DNA of 64,000 nt from Sporosarcina sp. E16_8 (GCF_017347095.1 NZ_JADPRZ010000001.1:186001-250000), one strand, 5' to 3'. Positions 20,193-30,069 are shown, counted from the first letter of the stretch. A program made the numbers and translations. Notes: a model not told the origin generated them from the letters alone.

Positions 20193-21308
20193 TCAACTCG
20201 TTTTTCTACCCATTGTAAAATGCATGATGGTCCCAGCCGCTATCCACGTCGTCATCAGTGATGAGCCTCCATAGCTTATAAAAGGCAATGTGACACCCGT
20301 TACAGGCAAAAGCCCTGATACAACGCCGACATTCAAGAACGTTTGAAAAATGATCATCGAACCCATGCCTGCAACCATCAGAAATGAATGTCGTTCTTTC
20401 GTTCTGATTGCAATTCCGAAAGTTGATGCCAACAATACAGCAAATAGCAACAACACCAACGTCGCCCCAATGAATCCCGATTCTTCCGCGATAATCGAAA
20501 AAATGAAGTCATTTTGGGGTTCAGGCAAATAAAGATACTTCTGACGGCTATTACCGTATCCATGACCAACCAATCCTCCGGGCGCAATCGCAAACAACGA
20601 CTGAATTCCTTGGAAGCCCTTACCAAGCGGGTCGCTCCATGGGTCGATATAAGATTTGATACGATCCAACCTGTAAGGCGCCGCGGCAATCAGTGCAACA
20701 AAAGCACCTATTCCAGCGAAACCAAGAAATGCGAAAAATTTTAGCGGGTAGCCTGCAATGAACAGAATAACGAACGCCGAGACAATCATAATAACCGCGG
20801 AACCAAGATCGGGTTGTAACATGATTAGAGCAGCAGGTAGCAGGATCAATCCGAAGTGGCTAAACCGGAAAATTCCTTTTCCTTGGATTTCATTCATACT
20901 GCACGCCAGTTTCCCAATGAGTGCGACTTTAACGAACTCAGCTGGTTGAATACTAAACGAGCCAAGTGCAATCCAACTTTGAGATCCATTCCTCACTGCG
21001 CCAACACCCGGAATAAGGACAGCAACGAGTAACAGGATCGTCATCCAATAAACAAACGTCCATGTTTTCGGACTGGATGTAAGAGGACTTTTCATAATTA
21101 CAAGTGCAATGCCGATTGACACTGCCATATAAATTGCTTGTTTCACGATAAACGGCGAGGAGTCGGCATAATGGACCGCCCCCCAATATGAACCGGCGGA
21201 ATGGACAAAAGCCAATCCGATGAATGATAAGGCTACGGCAGAAACGATAAATGACGTTTTCAACTTAGCTTCCAGTGAACGCATCCTTCCGCAAATTTGC
21301 TGAATCAA
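20193..21308 (-). CDS. spoVE: SEDS-family peptidoglycan polymerase SpoVE (FtsW/RodA type)
   Basis: A ten-helix SEDS glycosyltransferase that polymerises lipid II, in Bacillus for the spore cortex together with SpoVD. The signature segments are WIALGSFSIQPAEFVKVA near residue 113, PEPQNDFIFSIIAEESG near residue 275 and LPFISYGGSSL near residue 343. The start is uncertain: TTG 21308 has no ribosome site, and ATG 21284 (MRSLEAKLK) abuts GGAAGG with almost no spacing. Its position between murD and divIB fits spoVE rather than a distant ftsW. Confidence 0.88.
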   Translation of the reverse strand: MIQQICGRMRSLEAKLKTSFIVSAVALSFIGLAFVHSAGSYWGAVHYADSSPFIVKQAIYMAVSIGIALVIMKSPLTSSPKTWTFVYWMTILLLVAVLIPGVGAVRNGSQSWIALGSFSIQPAEFVKVALIGKLACSMNEIQGKGIFRFSHFGLILLPAALIMLQPDLGSAVIMIVSAFVILFIAGYPLKFFAFLGFAGIGAFVALIAAAPYRLDRIKSYIDPWSDPLGKGFQGIQSLFAIAPGGLVGHGYGNSRQKYLYLPEPQNDFIFSIIAEESGFIGATLVLLLFAVLLASTFGIAIRTKERHSFLMVAGMGSMIIFQTFLNVGVVSGLLPVTGVTLPFISYGGSSLMTTWIAAGTIMHFTMGRKTS

Positions 21309-21356
21309 GTAAATAACTATATAAGTTGAAATACAGAACTCATTGATTTCACTGTG

Positions 21357-21402
21357 GCGCTAGGGGATGCCTCCGTTAGGCTTCTTCGCTCAGTTTACAT
21401 AG
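21357..21402. repeat. Short GATGCCTCC repeat
   Basis: CGCTAGGGGATGCCTCCGTT followed by AGGCTTCTTCGCTCAGTTTACAT. It matches the copy at 38071-38120 and, more loosely, 2697-2745. It sits immediately before the 114-bp-type repeat. Confidence 0.7.
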
Positions 21403-21515
21403 AGAAAAATGCATGGTACCAGTTACCGAGACCGTTTGTGCCCTTCAAATTGTGGCAGCAGCTGGTACCACACACTGAGTACCCAAACACACACTGAACA
21501 ATCTCCAGCAGCTAA
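21403..21515. repeat. Solo copy of the 114-bp repeat
   Basis: GAAAAATGCATGGTACCAGT through CACACACTGAACAATCTCC is nearly identical to the units tandemly repeated at 40321-40662. The copy has internal inverted arms GGTACCAG and CTGGTACC. The whole murD-spoVE gap (21309-21531) is made of this and the preceding repeat. Confidence 0.9.
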
Positions 21516-21531
21516 ATATCCCCATTAATAC

Positions 21532-22881
21532 TTACAGTTCCATTACTGCATTGATAAATTGATCGCCCCTGGCTTCGAAACTTGGGTACTGATCCCAACT
21601 AGCACAGGCGGGTGATAGCAGGATAATATCCCCCGCTACAGTAAGCGGATAGGATTTTTGCACAGCTTCCTTCATATCTTCAGCCGCCATAATAATTTTG
21701 ACGCCGCATGACGCTGCGAATTTTGAAAAATCCTCGGCTGTTTCTCCGACAGCGATGACAGCTTTTACATCGCTCATATGAGGCCGTAACTCTTCAAATG
21801 ACTGTCCTCGATCCAACCCACCGGCAATTAGAATAGTCGGTATGTCAAACGCAGCTAACGCACTTTTCGTAGCCAGTGTATTCGTTGCTTTTGAGTCATT
21901 ATAAAACTTCCGGCCTTTTAATTCTTTAACGAATTGCATGCGATGTCGAACACCAGTAAAGGAACTTAGCACGCTCTCAATTGCTTTTTTGTCACACCCT
22001 AAAAGGATTGCAGCCGCAGTTGCAGCAAGTATATTTTCGAGATTATGTTGGCCCGGCAACTTGATGACGGATCGCAATACATAAGGTTCCCCATTCCAGT
22101 ATATTTTCTCATCATCGGCGGATATACCGGTTTCTTTCATGCCAGTTAAAGAAAAAGGGACTTTCACAGCAGATGAACAAGCCGCATGCTGTCGAAGCTT
22201 CGGCTGATCATCATTGTATATAAAGTAATCTTCTACCGTTTGATTTTTGGTGATGCCGTATTTTGCAATCGCATACGCTTCAGAAGTTCCATGATAATCG
22301 AGATGTGCATCATACAAATTCGTCCATATAGCGATTTTGGGTCGGAATGTATCTATCCCCATTAATTGGAAGGATGATGCCTCTAGGACGATAATGTCTT
22401 CTTCCGTAGCCTTTTCGGCAACCGTGCAAGCGACCGTCCCAATATTTCCCGCAATAAGTGGGTGCTTGCTACCAATATTAAGCATATGGTACAGCAACGT
22501 TGTTGTTGTCGTTTTACCGTTTGACCCTGTAATCCCCACAATCGGTGCTTCACTTATCCTGTAAGCAAGTTCAATTTCTGTCCACACCGGAATTCCTTTT
22601 CCGATTGCTTCCACAACTACTGAATTACTATAAGGGATTCCTGGATTCTTCACAATAATGTCATATCCCGCGTCAAGAATATCGGCAGGATGACCACCAC
22701 ATATAACTCGGATTCCTTTCAAACGAAGCTCTGCCGCCTCTTCATTGCCCACTTCTGGTGATGAATCATTAACCGTTACATGGGCACCAGCTGCATGCAA
22801 AAGCGCTGATGCAGCACAACCACTTTTCGCAAGGCCAAGAACAAGTATTTTCATTCCGTTAAACTGATTAGCATTTTTCAC
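21532..22881 (-). CDS. murD: UDP-N-acetylmuramoylalanine--D-glutamate ligase
   Basis: MurD adds D-glutamate to UDP-MurNAc-L-Ala. The three Mur ligase domains are recognisable: an N-terminal Rossmann-like domain (KILVLGLAKSGCAAS), the ATP-binding P-loop VGITGSNGKTTTT near residue 115, and the C-terminal domain with KFYNDSKATNTLAT near residue 317. 449 aa is normal. The start is the GTG at 22881, 8 nt after GGAGG and directly adjacent to the mraY stop codon. Confidence 0.96.
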   Translation of the reverse strand: MKNANQFNGMKILVLGLAKSGCAASALLHAAGAHVTVNDSSPEVGNEEAAELRLKGIRVICGGHPADILDAGYDIIVKNPGIPYSNSVVVEAIGKGIPVWTEIELAYRISEAPIVGITGSNGKTTTTTLLYHMLNIGSKHPLIAGNIGTVACTVAEKATEEDIIVLEASSFQLMGIDTFRPKIAIWTNLYDAHLDYHGTSEAYAIAKYGITKNQTVEDYFIYNDDQPKLRQHAACSSAVKVPFSLTGMKETGISADDEKIYWNGEPYVLRSVIKLPGQHNLENILAATAAAILLGCDKKAIESVLSSFTGVRHRMQFVKELKGRKFYNDSKATNTLATKSALAAFDIPTILIAGGLDRGQSFEELRPHMSDVKAVIAVGETAEDFSKFAASCGVKIIMAAEDMKEAVQKSYPLTVAGDIILLSPACASWDQYPSFEARGDQFINAVMEL

Positions 22882-23853
22882 TTACATCACCTCCAACAAG
22901 ACAGGGACTATTGCCGCCAAAAACGCGACTCCCCAAAAAACAATAACAATTTTCCATTCGGACCAACCTGATAATTCAAAATGGTGGTGAATGGGACTCA
23001 TTTTAAATACCCGTTTACCCGTCGTTTTGAAACTTATGACTTGGATAATAACGGAAAGCGTTTCAATGACATAAACAATTCCAATGATGACAAGTAGGAA
23101 TTCCTGTTTAATTAAAACTGACATCATCGCGAGTGCCCCACCTAGTGCCAAGGATCCCGTGTCCCCCATGAATACTTTGGCTGGCTTGACATTGAAAACT
23201 AAAAAACCAAGCATTGCTCCTGTAACCACAAACGCAAAGACTGCAATATCATGTTGGCCGTATATAAGGGCATGCACGCCAAAAGCAGCAAAGGCGATAG
23301 ATGATGTCCCCGCAACAAGTCCATCCAGTCCATCAGATAGATTTACTGCATTGGAAAATCCTACAAGCCAAAAAATAAGGAATGCAACATAGAAAACACC
23401 CAGTTCAATTTCAAATTCTGTGAATGGTATTTGTACCGCAGTATCGAATGGTCCTAACTTCAATAGGAAGAATGCAGCAACTGCAACGATAATTTGGCCA
23501 ATCAGCTTTTGAATAGAAGTGAGCCCAAGATTCCTTTTCAAAACGACTATAATAAAGTCATCTAGAAAACCGATGATGCCAAAACCTACAAAAACGAGCA
23601 ACAAGACAATCGTCTGTGTCGTCAGCACGCCATATATGTATGAAAGGGCGAGCGTCGAAATGATGATTGATCCGATAAAAATAAGCCCGCCCATCGTAGG
23701 TGTACCAGCCTTTTTCTGATGGGTTTTAGGGCCTTCCTCCCGGATACTCTGTCCAAACTTCAATCTCCTAAGGGCTGGAATAATAACAAATCCCAATAGT
23801 ATTGAAATGATAAACGCGACCGCAATGGCCGTCAATGTGGTGACAAGTGTCAT
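22882..23853 (-). CDS. mraY: Phospho-N-acetylmuramoyl-pentapeptide transferase
   Basis: An integral membrane enzyme that attaches phospho-MurNAc-pentapeptide to undecaprenyl phosphate to make lipid I. It has about ten membrane helices. The family motifs are GFLDDFIIVVLKRN (catalytic Asp pair), NAVNLSDGLDGL near residue 173 and FKMSPIHHHFE near residue 285. 323 aa is typical. The ATG at 23853 follows AAGGAG. In B. subtilis murE would lie immediately upstream; here spoVD is only 70 bp away and murE is absent. Confidence 0.96.
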   Translation of the reverse strand: MTLVTTLTAIAVAFIISILLGFVIIPALRRLKFGQSIREEGPKTHQKKAGTPTMGGLIFIGSIIISTLALSYIYGVLTTQTIVLLLVFVGFGIIGFLDDFIIVVLKRNLGLTSIQKLIGQIIVAVAAFFLLKLGPFDTAVQIPFTEFEIELGVFYVAFLIFWLVGFSNAVNLSDGLDGLVAGTSSIAFAAFGVHALIYGQHDIAVFAFVVTGAMLGFLVFNVKPAKVFMGDTGSLALGGALAMMSVLIKQEFLLVIIGIVYVIETLSVIIQVISFKTTGKRVFKMSPIHHHFELSGWSEWKIVIVFWGVAFLAAIVPVLLEVM

Positions 23854-23923
23854 AATATTTTTCTCCTTCTAACTTGTGATACAGCCACTTATTTATGCTG
23901 CATCAGACTTTGCATTTAAATGA

Positions 23924-25819
23924 TTATTCAGTATAAACGTGGATAACATCATCAACCGTGATTAATGTTTCAGCAACAGGTAACTGGTATTTCACTTGTT
24001 CTCCAGAACCATGCCATTCGATACGATACGTATACAATTGGCTTGTGATTTTCCCTTTTGTCATTCCCGTCAGATCAGGGACTCGATGTGCTATTGGGTC
24101 GCCCCACCTGTATTCTTTTTCAATTTGCCCTTCCCTGCTCGTTATGCCGGCTAGCGGGGCGATTTCTTCAATAATTCGACCCACGATAGGCGCCGCTATT
24201 ACGCCTCCGAACTGAATGGAGTTTTTCGGACTATCTATCGCTATATAGACAAGTAATTCTGGATCATCTGCTGGTGCAAAACCGATAAACGAAACGATAT
24301 AATCGCCGTCTTTATAAACACCATCGACAACTTTTTGTGCAGTTCCAGTCTTTCCACCTACACGCAGTCCATCTGTGAACGCATTACGGCCGGAACCATT
24401 TGCAACAACTGATTCTAGCGCTTCCCTTACTTGCTTGGATGTTTCCTCACTGATTACCTGACGCTGCATTTCCGGACCAAATGATTGAAGCGTCTTTCCC
24501 TTATCATCTGTAATTTCCTTCACGATATACGGACGATAAAGATAACCGCCGTTTATCGCTGCTGCAACAGCTTGAACTTGTTGAATCGGCGTCACCGAAA
24601 TCCCTTGACCAAATGCGGTTGTCGCCTGTTCCACAGGACCAAAGTTTTTTTCAGAAAATAGAATCCCTTTTGATTCGCCTGCAATTCCTGATCCCGTTGA
24701 TTCTCCAAAACCGAAGTCCTTGATGTATTTACTTAACTTTTTAGGCCCTAATCTCTGCCCGATTTCAACAAATCCTGGATTGCATGAGTTTTCAACGACT
24801 TCGAGAAATGTCTGATCCTTATGTCCTTCTCTTTTCCAACAGCGCAATCTCGCTTTTCCGATCATTGAATAGCCAGGATCGTAAAAATGCTCCTTATCAA
24901 GGTCAATGACTTTTTCTTCGAGTCCAGCAGCAAGTGTTAGAATTTTGAATGTCGAACCAGGCTCGAAAGTCATCCAAACAGGTAAGTTGCGATTGTAAAT
25001 ACTTGGGTCTACGTTTTGATATTCCGCTGGGTGAAAAGTCGGTGCAGAGGCAATCGAAAGCAATTCGCCTGTTTTAGGGTTCATGACTATCGCAAGTGCT
25101 TGAGTGGCATCATACTTATCCATCGCCTGCAACAATTCACGCTCGACAACTTCCTGCATCCCCAAATCGATTGTCAACTCAACCGAAGCACCTTTTTCAC
25201 CAGTTTTAAAACCGTCGTCCACATGTGGTAGCGGGATTCCTTTAGCATCCGTATATAAGCGGATCCTATCGCCCGTTCCTCGCAGAATTTCATCGTATGC
25301 GTATTCAATGCCTGCCAACCCATTACCATCATATCCCGTAAAGCCAACCAATCTCGATAGTAGCTCTCCGTTTGGATAATGCCTTGCAAAATCAACGCCT
25401 GTATATAAGCCATCTATTTGCAGAAGGGCTATTTCATCCGCTTGCTCTTTGGTAATATTTTTTCCTTCAGGCGCTATTTTAATCATAACTTCTCTTTTGG
25501 CCATTTTCTCTTCCAGTTTGGCTGCGTCTACATCTAGAATACTTGCAAGCGCAATCGCTGCACTTTTCACTTCACGGTTTTGAGATGGCATGAAATAAAG
25601 TGTCGGCGCCAATCTATTGCCGACAATTAGGCCACCATTGCGATCAACAATTTCCCCCCGCACTCCACCGAATGGGATTTCACGATCCCAACTCGCTTCC
25701 GCACGCTCTTTCAGCAATTCATGTTTAATGATTTGTACATAGAATAACTTTGCAACGACCATTCCAAGACAAATTAGAAATATGACAAATACTGCTCGTA
25801 ACCTTTTTTTAGATTGCAA
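23924..25819 (-). CDS. spoVD: Stage V sporulation protein D (class B PBP)
   Basis: A class B transpeptidase for cortex peptidoglycan that partners SpoVE. It has one N-terminal membrane helix (about residues 8-28), a dimerisation/pedestal domain, and a transpeptidase domain with STFK at 289-292, SCN at 345-347 and KTGT at 490-493. A single PASTA domain covers about 575-631. 631 aa fits SpoVD. The start (TTG at 25819, QSKKRLRAVF) has no strong ribosome site and is uncertain. Confidence 0.94.
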   Translation of the reverse strand: MQSKKRLRAVFVIFLICLGMVVAKLFYVQIIKHELLKERAEASWDREIPFGGVRGEIVDRNGGLIVGNRLAPTLYFMPSQNREVKSAAIALASILDVDAAKLEEKMAKREVMIKIAPEGKNITKEQADEIALLQIDGLYTGVDFARHYPNGELLSRLVGFTGYDGNGLAGIEYAYDEILRGTGDRIRLYTDAKGIPLPHVDDGFKTGEKGASVELTIDLGMQEVVERELLQAMDKYDATQALAIVMNPKTGELLSIASAPTFHPAEYQNVDPSIYNRNLPVWMTFEPGSTFKILTLAAGLEEKVIDLDKEHFYDPGYSMIGKARLRCWKREGHKDQTFLEVVENSCNPGFVEIGQRLGPKKLSKYIKDFGFGESTGSGIAGESKGILFSEKNFGPVEQATTAFGQGISVTPIQQVQAVAAAINGGYLYRPYIVKEITDDKGKTLQSFGPEMQRQVISEETSKQVREALESVVANGSGRNAFTDGLRVGGKTGTAQKVVDGVYKDGDYIVSFIGFAPADDPELLVYIAIDSPKNSIQFGGVIAAPIVGRIIEEIAPLAGITSREGQIEKEYRWGDPIAHRVPDLTGMTKGKITSQLYTYRIEWHGSGEQVKYQLPVAETLITVDDVIHVYTE

Positions 25820-25894
25820 TTGTATAAACGTCCGCAGCGGTTACACACCTCTCGTTTTTCTATCAACGTATGATGTGACATGGACGGCTATTCG

Positions 25895-28096
25895 TTAACC
25901 TCCTACAACGCTCTCTTCTTTGGTGTCTTCCTCTATGGGTTTATGGATCTCTGACGGCGACTGCAGCTTAATAACAACTGGATCTTCTAGTCCGATTACA
26001 GACCCTTTTGAAAGGCTTTGCTCAGTTACATAGCCATCGCCGTTAAGCCGTAAATCAAGCCCAGATAACATTTTATACGAAAGCACCATTTTTTTCGACC
26101 ATCCAGTGAAATCAGGCAATGCGGTTACACCTTTTGTCTGCAATAGGACGACTGAGCCTTCCACGAGTTTCGTACCGGCATATGGATATTGTATATCGAT
26201 TTCCCCACCCTCACCAATGATTTCAGGGACGAAGCCATCTGCCAACAATTTTGCAATTGCTTCAGTCGAATTTTTTCCAGTATAATTTTTTAGAACAGTT
26301 GCCTCAACTATGTCTTCTCCATTGGGTACGATGTTCATATAGCGTAAGCTGTTATCCATAATAGAGGTGAACAGTTTCGAAACCGGATCAGAACCGATTT
26401 CCCCAGCTTTCAGTTTCGGCTGCTGTACAAGTACATACGTTAACAACTGAGGATCTTCTGCCGGTGCCATACCGAGAAATGAATACAGATAATTCCCGTG
26501 TCCCGCTAAATAACCTCTCCCCGAAGGTTTCGGAATTTCCGCAGTACCTGTTTTACCACCTACTGTATAGCCATTAAGTGCAAACTTTTTACCGGTCCCA
26601 TATTCAGACGTAACTGTCGAAGCAAGTAATTCCCTTACTTCTTTTGCGGTCTTTGCAGAAATCGGACTCCCATTTTCCTCTGGTTTCTGATCCTGTATGA
26701 CTTTATCTGTATTCGGATCAGTAATTTTATCAATCACATATGGTTTCATCATAACACCATCATTAGCGATTGCAGTTGCCGCTTGCACCATCTGCATTAA
26801 CGTAACAGTTGAACCTTGACCAAAAGATGTTGTCAATCGTTCAATCGGATACGTATCTAGAATTATTCCCGCCGCTTCATTAGGTAAATCAATTCCGGTC
26901 TTTTCTCCGAATCCAAACTTCCGTAAATACTCGATATATGTTTTATCGCCCATCCGTTCGAGTAAATAAGCCATCGATACGTTCGAAGAGCGTTGGAAGC
27001 CTTGCAAAAATGAAATATAACCCCAACCTGTAATATTGTGGTCGCGAATTGTATCACCGTAAAGTGTATAACTACCAGATTTATAGAAGTCAGTTGGAAC
27101 CCATTTTTCTTCTTCAATCGCCGCAGCTACTGTGAACATTTTAGTTGTAGAGCCCGGTTCGATTGTTGTTTCAACAGCCTGATTCAACCAGTTCTCAGTA
27201 AGCCCTTCACGGGTAGATGGATGAAATGCGGGACGCTGACTCATTGCCAATATTTTGCCCGTCTTTGGATCCGCTACTACAGCCAGCATTTTTTTTGGTG
27301 AATATTCACTTTCAACACGATTCATCGCATCTTCCATGAAATTTTGAATAGTCTTGTCGAGAGTTAACTTAATTTCATAGCCGTCTTTGGCAGCGATAAT
27401 TGCTTCTTCTGCTTTCGGTAACATGAAACCGAATCCATCTGATTTAAAATCTACTCTGCCGTCAGTACCGTTTAACTGTTTATTATATGTTTTTTCCAAA
27501 CCCATTTTACCGACTGTGGATATATTACCTTTATCATCTTCTTCCTTCATCGCAAAGCCTATTAGATACGACGCAAATACGCCGTTCGGATAATATCTTT
27601 TTTGGTCTTCAATGAAATGGATTCCTGGCAGCTTCATCTTTTTTATCGCCAAAACTGTTTCGTGACTAATATCACGGCCAGCCTTTCCAAATTCCACTTG
27701 ATATGTATCTGCTTTCACATTCGTCAGGCGCGATACAATTGCATCTTTTTCAAGGGGAATATAGTTGGCAAGCACTTCAGCCGTTTTTTTAATATCAGTG
27801 ATATGTAATGGTTTTTTAGAATCTTTGCTTGCTTTTTCACTCAATACGGCGATGAGCCGGTAACTCAACGTATCAGAGGCAATTAGCTCACCGTTGCGAT
27901 CGACAATCGTTCCCCTGTCCGCTTTCAATACCGATTCTCTCGCGTATTTCGACTCTGCAAGCGTCGCCATCACTTTTCCTTCCGCTTGTCCTGTTGCTTG
28001 AATGAATACTATTCTTCCAAACAAAAGGAAAAAGAGCCCTCCGTATACCAAAAACATCAGAAAGGCTCCCCATTGGAATCGAAACTTTTTTTTCAT
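25895..28096 (-). CDS. pbpB: Penicillin-binding protein 2B, divisome transpeptidase
   Basis: The essential septal class B PBP. The 733-aa protein has one membrane helix (about residues 10-32), STTK at 316-319, SSN at 370-372, KTGT at 515-518 and two C-terminal PASTA domains (about 595-715). The start is the ATG at 28096, which overlaps the ftsL stop as ATGA, so translation is coupled. The in-frame extension to 28162 reads inside ftsL. The tandem pbpB-spoVD order is as in Bacillus. Confidence 0.95.
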   Translation of the reverse strand: MKKKFRFQWGAFLMFLVYGGLFFLLFGRIVFIQATGQAEGKVMATLAESKYARESVLKADRGTIVDRNGELIASDTLSYRLIAVLSEKASKDSKKPLHITDIKKTAEVLANYIPLEKDAIVSRLTNVKADTYQVEFGKAGRDISHETVLAIKKMKLPGIHFIEDQKRYYPNGVFASYLIGFAMKEEDDKGNISTVGKMGLEKTYNKQLNGTDGRVDFKSDGFGFMLPKAEEAIIAAKDGYEIKLTLDKTIQNFMEDAMNRVESEYSPKKMLAVVADPKTGKILAMSQRPAFHPSTREGLTENWLNQAVETTIEPGSTTKMFTVAAAIEEEKWVPTDFYKSGSYTLYGDTIRDHNITGWGYISFLQGFQRSSNVSMAYLLERMGDKTYIEYLRKFGFGEKTGIDLPNEAAGIILDTYPIERLTTSFGQGSTVTLMQMVQAATAIANDGVMMKPYVIDKITDPNTDKVIQDQKPEENGSPISAKTAKEVRELLASTVTSEYGTGKKFALNGYTVGGKTGTAEIPKPSGRGYLAGHGNYLYSFLGMAPAEDPQLLTYVLVQQPKLKAGEIGSDPVSKLFTSIMDNSLRYMNIVPNGEDIVEATVLKNYTGKNSTEAIAKLLADGFVPEIIGEGGEIDIQYPYAGTKLVEGSVVLLQTKGVTALPDFTGWSKKMVLSYKMLSGLDLRLNGDGYVTEQSLSKGSVIGLEDPVVIKLQSPSEIHKPIEEDTKEESVVGG

Positions 28097-28464
28097 TGTC
28101 CAGACACAACCTTTACGTTGTTCTCGTTTGGATTCAAGCCAAGTTCCTTCGCTTTTTTCCATATCCGATCATATGTAGATTTTTCTTTCACTTGGATGGA
28201 CAATTCCATATTTTGTTTTGTTGTTTCTGAAAAATCCCTGCCAAGCAATTGCACTTCCCTGTTTGTATAATTAATTTGGGATTGTGTATGTAGAATCATT
28301 GTTGAGAATAGGACTAGGATTGTTGCAAACAGCACGAACAGGAATTTCTCCCCGGCAGAAAAGACTTTTCGAGAAGGTCGTACTTGAGTCTGTTTTCTAG
28401 GAACTACTGGCGTTTCAACTTCACGTATAGCTGTCGACTGGAATTTTCTTTGTTCTAATGCCAT
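28093..28464 (-). CDS. ftsL: Cell division protein FtsL
   Basis: A small bitopic divisome protein of 123 aa. It has a basic cytoplasmic N-terminus (KQTQVRPSRKVF), one membrane helix at about residues 44-63, and an extracytoplasmic coiled coil (NREVQLLGRDFSETTKQNME) of leucine-zipper type. It lies between rsmH and pbpB and couples to pbpB by a 4-nt ATGA overlap. Confidence 0.93.
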   Translation of the reverse strand: MALEQRKFQSTAIREVETPVVPRKQTQVRPSRKVFSAGEKFLFVLFATILVLFSTMILHTQSQINYTNREVQLLGRDFSETTKQNMELSIQVKEKSTYDRIWKKAKELGLNPNENNVKVVSGQ

Positions 28465-28480
28465 TCACAAATTCCCCCTT

Positions 28481-29413
28481 TCATTTCTTTTCAACGATTC
28501 TGAGTTTAGCGGATCTTGCCCGCTTATTCTCTTCTATCTCTTTTTCACCGGGTACAATCGGTTTTCGAGTCACTAGCTTCAATATAGGTTCCATGCCTTC
28601 TGGTATTACTGGCAAGTTCGGTGGAAGATCTGGTAAAGAGGATGCTTCTTTAAATATCGTTTTACATAGTCTGTCCTCTAATGAATGGAACGTAATGACG
28701 CTAATACGTCCTCCTGGATTAAGCAATGTAATCGCATCCATTAAAGAGTCCTCGGCTGCACCAAGTTCATCATTAACGGCAATTCGAATAGCTTGGAACA
28801 CTCTTTTCGCAGGATGTCCGCCCGTCCGTCTTGTTGCCGCTGGAATGCTTAGCTTGATCAATTCAGCAAGCTCGGCAGTGCTTTGGATTGGGGACTGCTG
28901 TCTTGCTTCTTCAACTTTACGCGCAACTCTTTTCGAAAATTTTTCTTCGCCATAACGGAAAAAGATGCGGACCAAGTCTTCATATGACCAGTCATTAACA
29001 ACGTCATATGCTGTTAATAGAGCATCCGTATCCATACGCATGTCAAGTGGCGCGTCCAAATTATAGCTGAATCCTCGTTCAGCTGTGTCAAGCTGCGGCG
29101 ATGAGACACCTAAGTCATAAAGAATGCCATCTACCCCGGTAATTCCAATTTCATTCAATTCTGATTTCAAATTTCTGAAATTTGAATGGACAAACGTTAC
29201 TTGAGGAAGGTAATCCTTCAATCTTTCTTTCGCCACTTCAATCGCCGTTATATCTTGATCAAAGCAGATAAGTCTGCCTTCTGGTGATAACTTCTTAGCT
29301 ATTTCTATGCTATGACCGGCTCCACCTAAAGTGCAATCGACATATATGCCATCATTTTTTATATTTAGGCCTTCGACGGCTTCATGAAGTAAAACTGTTG
29401 TATGGTTAAAAAT
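28481..29413 (-). CDS. rsmH: 16S rRNA (cytosine-N4)-methyltransferase RsmH, apparent AUU start
   Basis: RsmH methylates C1402 of 16S rRNA. The frame carries [17 protein letters not shown] and the SAM-binding motif [12 protein letters not shown], which belong at residues 2-34. They lie upstream of the first ATG/GTG/TTG in the frame (29236), so a start there would remove the methyltransferase N-terminus. Back from this segment the frame runs AAG TGG GCG GTT CCA ATT to a TGA and offers only ATT at 29411-29413, positioned exactly like the normal initiator Met. GGGCGG lies 5 nt before it. From there the product is 310 aa, the usual length. Confidence 0.9.
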   Translation of the reverse strand: MFNHTTVLLHEAVEGLNIKNDGIYVDCTLGGAGHSIEIAKKLSPEGRLICFDQDITAIEVAKERLKDYLPQVTFVHSNFRNLKSELNEIGITGVDGILYDLGVSSPQLDTAERGFSYNLDAPLDMRMDTDALLTAYDVVNDWSYEDLVRIFFRYGEEKFSKRVARKVEEARQQSPIQSTAELAELIKLSIPAATRRTGGHPAKRVFQAIRIAVNDELGAAEDSLMDAITLLNPGGRISVITFHSLEDRLCKTIFKEASSLPDLPPNLPVIPEGMEPILKLVTRKPIVPGEKEIEENKRARSAKLRIVEKK

Positions 29414-29445
29414 TGGAACCGCCCACTTTCAAAAATTCTTTTTGT

Positions 29446-29877
29446 TTAAAAGTCAAAGTCGATAATATTTTCTGCAATTTCATTGAACGATTGTTCAGAT
29501 TCATCATAATAGGCATCCCACAGTGCTTTAGACCAGATTTCAATACGGCCTGAAACTCCAATTACGACACACTCTTTTTCAACCTTTGCAAATTGGAGCA
29601 ATGATGCCGGAATATTGATGCGACCTTGCTTGTCCAGTTCAACTTCAGTTGCTCCAGAGAAGAAAAACCTAGCAAATGCACGGGCATCTTTTTTCGTCAC
29701 GGGTAAAGCTTTAAGCTTTTCCTCTAGACGTTTCCATTCATCCATCGGGTAACCGAAGAGACAGTTGTCCAGGCCACGAGTCAATACAAAGCCCTCTCCT
29801 AAATGTTCCCGAAATTTCGAAGGAACAATCAGGCGACCTTTTATATCGATAGTATGCTGATATTCGCCCATGAACAT
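29446..29877 (-). CDS. mraZ: Transcriptional regulator / division protein MraZ
   Basis: An AbrB-like DNA-binding protein that heads the dcw cluster and, in other bacteria, regulates its own operon. The 143-aa sequence [24 protein letters not shown] is nearly the same as in B. subtilis. Two SpoVT/AbrB repeats are present, the second around [13 protein letters not shown] near residue 88. The ATG at 29877 follows GGGGTGAAGAG. The longer reading frame upstream is not coding. Repeated GTGGG-type MraZ sites could exist in the upstream 190 bp (ATGTGGGGGGATGTGG) but are not certain. Confidence 0.96.
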   Translation of the reverse strand: MFMGEYQHTIDIKGRLIVPSKFREHLGEGFVLTRGLDNCLFGYPMDEWKRLEEKLKALPVTKKDARAFARFFFSGATEVELDKQGRINIPASLLQFAKVEKECVVIGVSGRIEIWSKALWDAYYDESEQSFNEIAENIIDFDF

Positions 29878-30014
29878 ACTCTTCACCCCACTATATGAAA
29901 TTAATGTACCACATCCCCCCACATTCCTCCACCTGTTTCCTAACATTTCTGCTTTTTTTACATAAAAATGTGTCAATAGTACTTGTTTCAGTGAGATTTT
30001 TCTGAATATGAAGA

Positions 30015-30060
30015 AAGACACCCTCGTAGCACAAATTGTGCTTGCAAGAGTGTCTTTCTA
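30015..30060 (-). terminator. bshC terminator
   Basis: The minus-strand stem AAAGACAC/GTGTCTTT has an inner AGCACA/TGTGCT helix and a short T-rich tail, just after the bshC stop. It separates bshC from the dcw cluster. Confidence 0.8.
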
Positions 30061-30069
30061 GTTCACCAC

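Noticed and set aside
29960-29980. TTGACA before mraZ as the dcw promoter -35
   Set aside because: The hexamer is perfect (29971-29976), but 16-19 nt downstream there is no acceptable -10 box.
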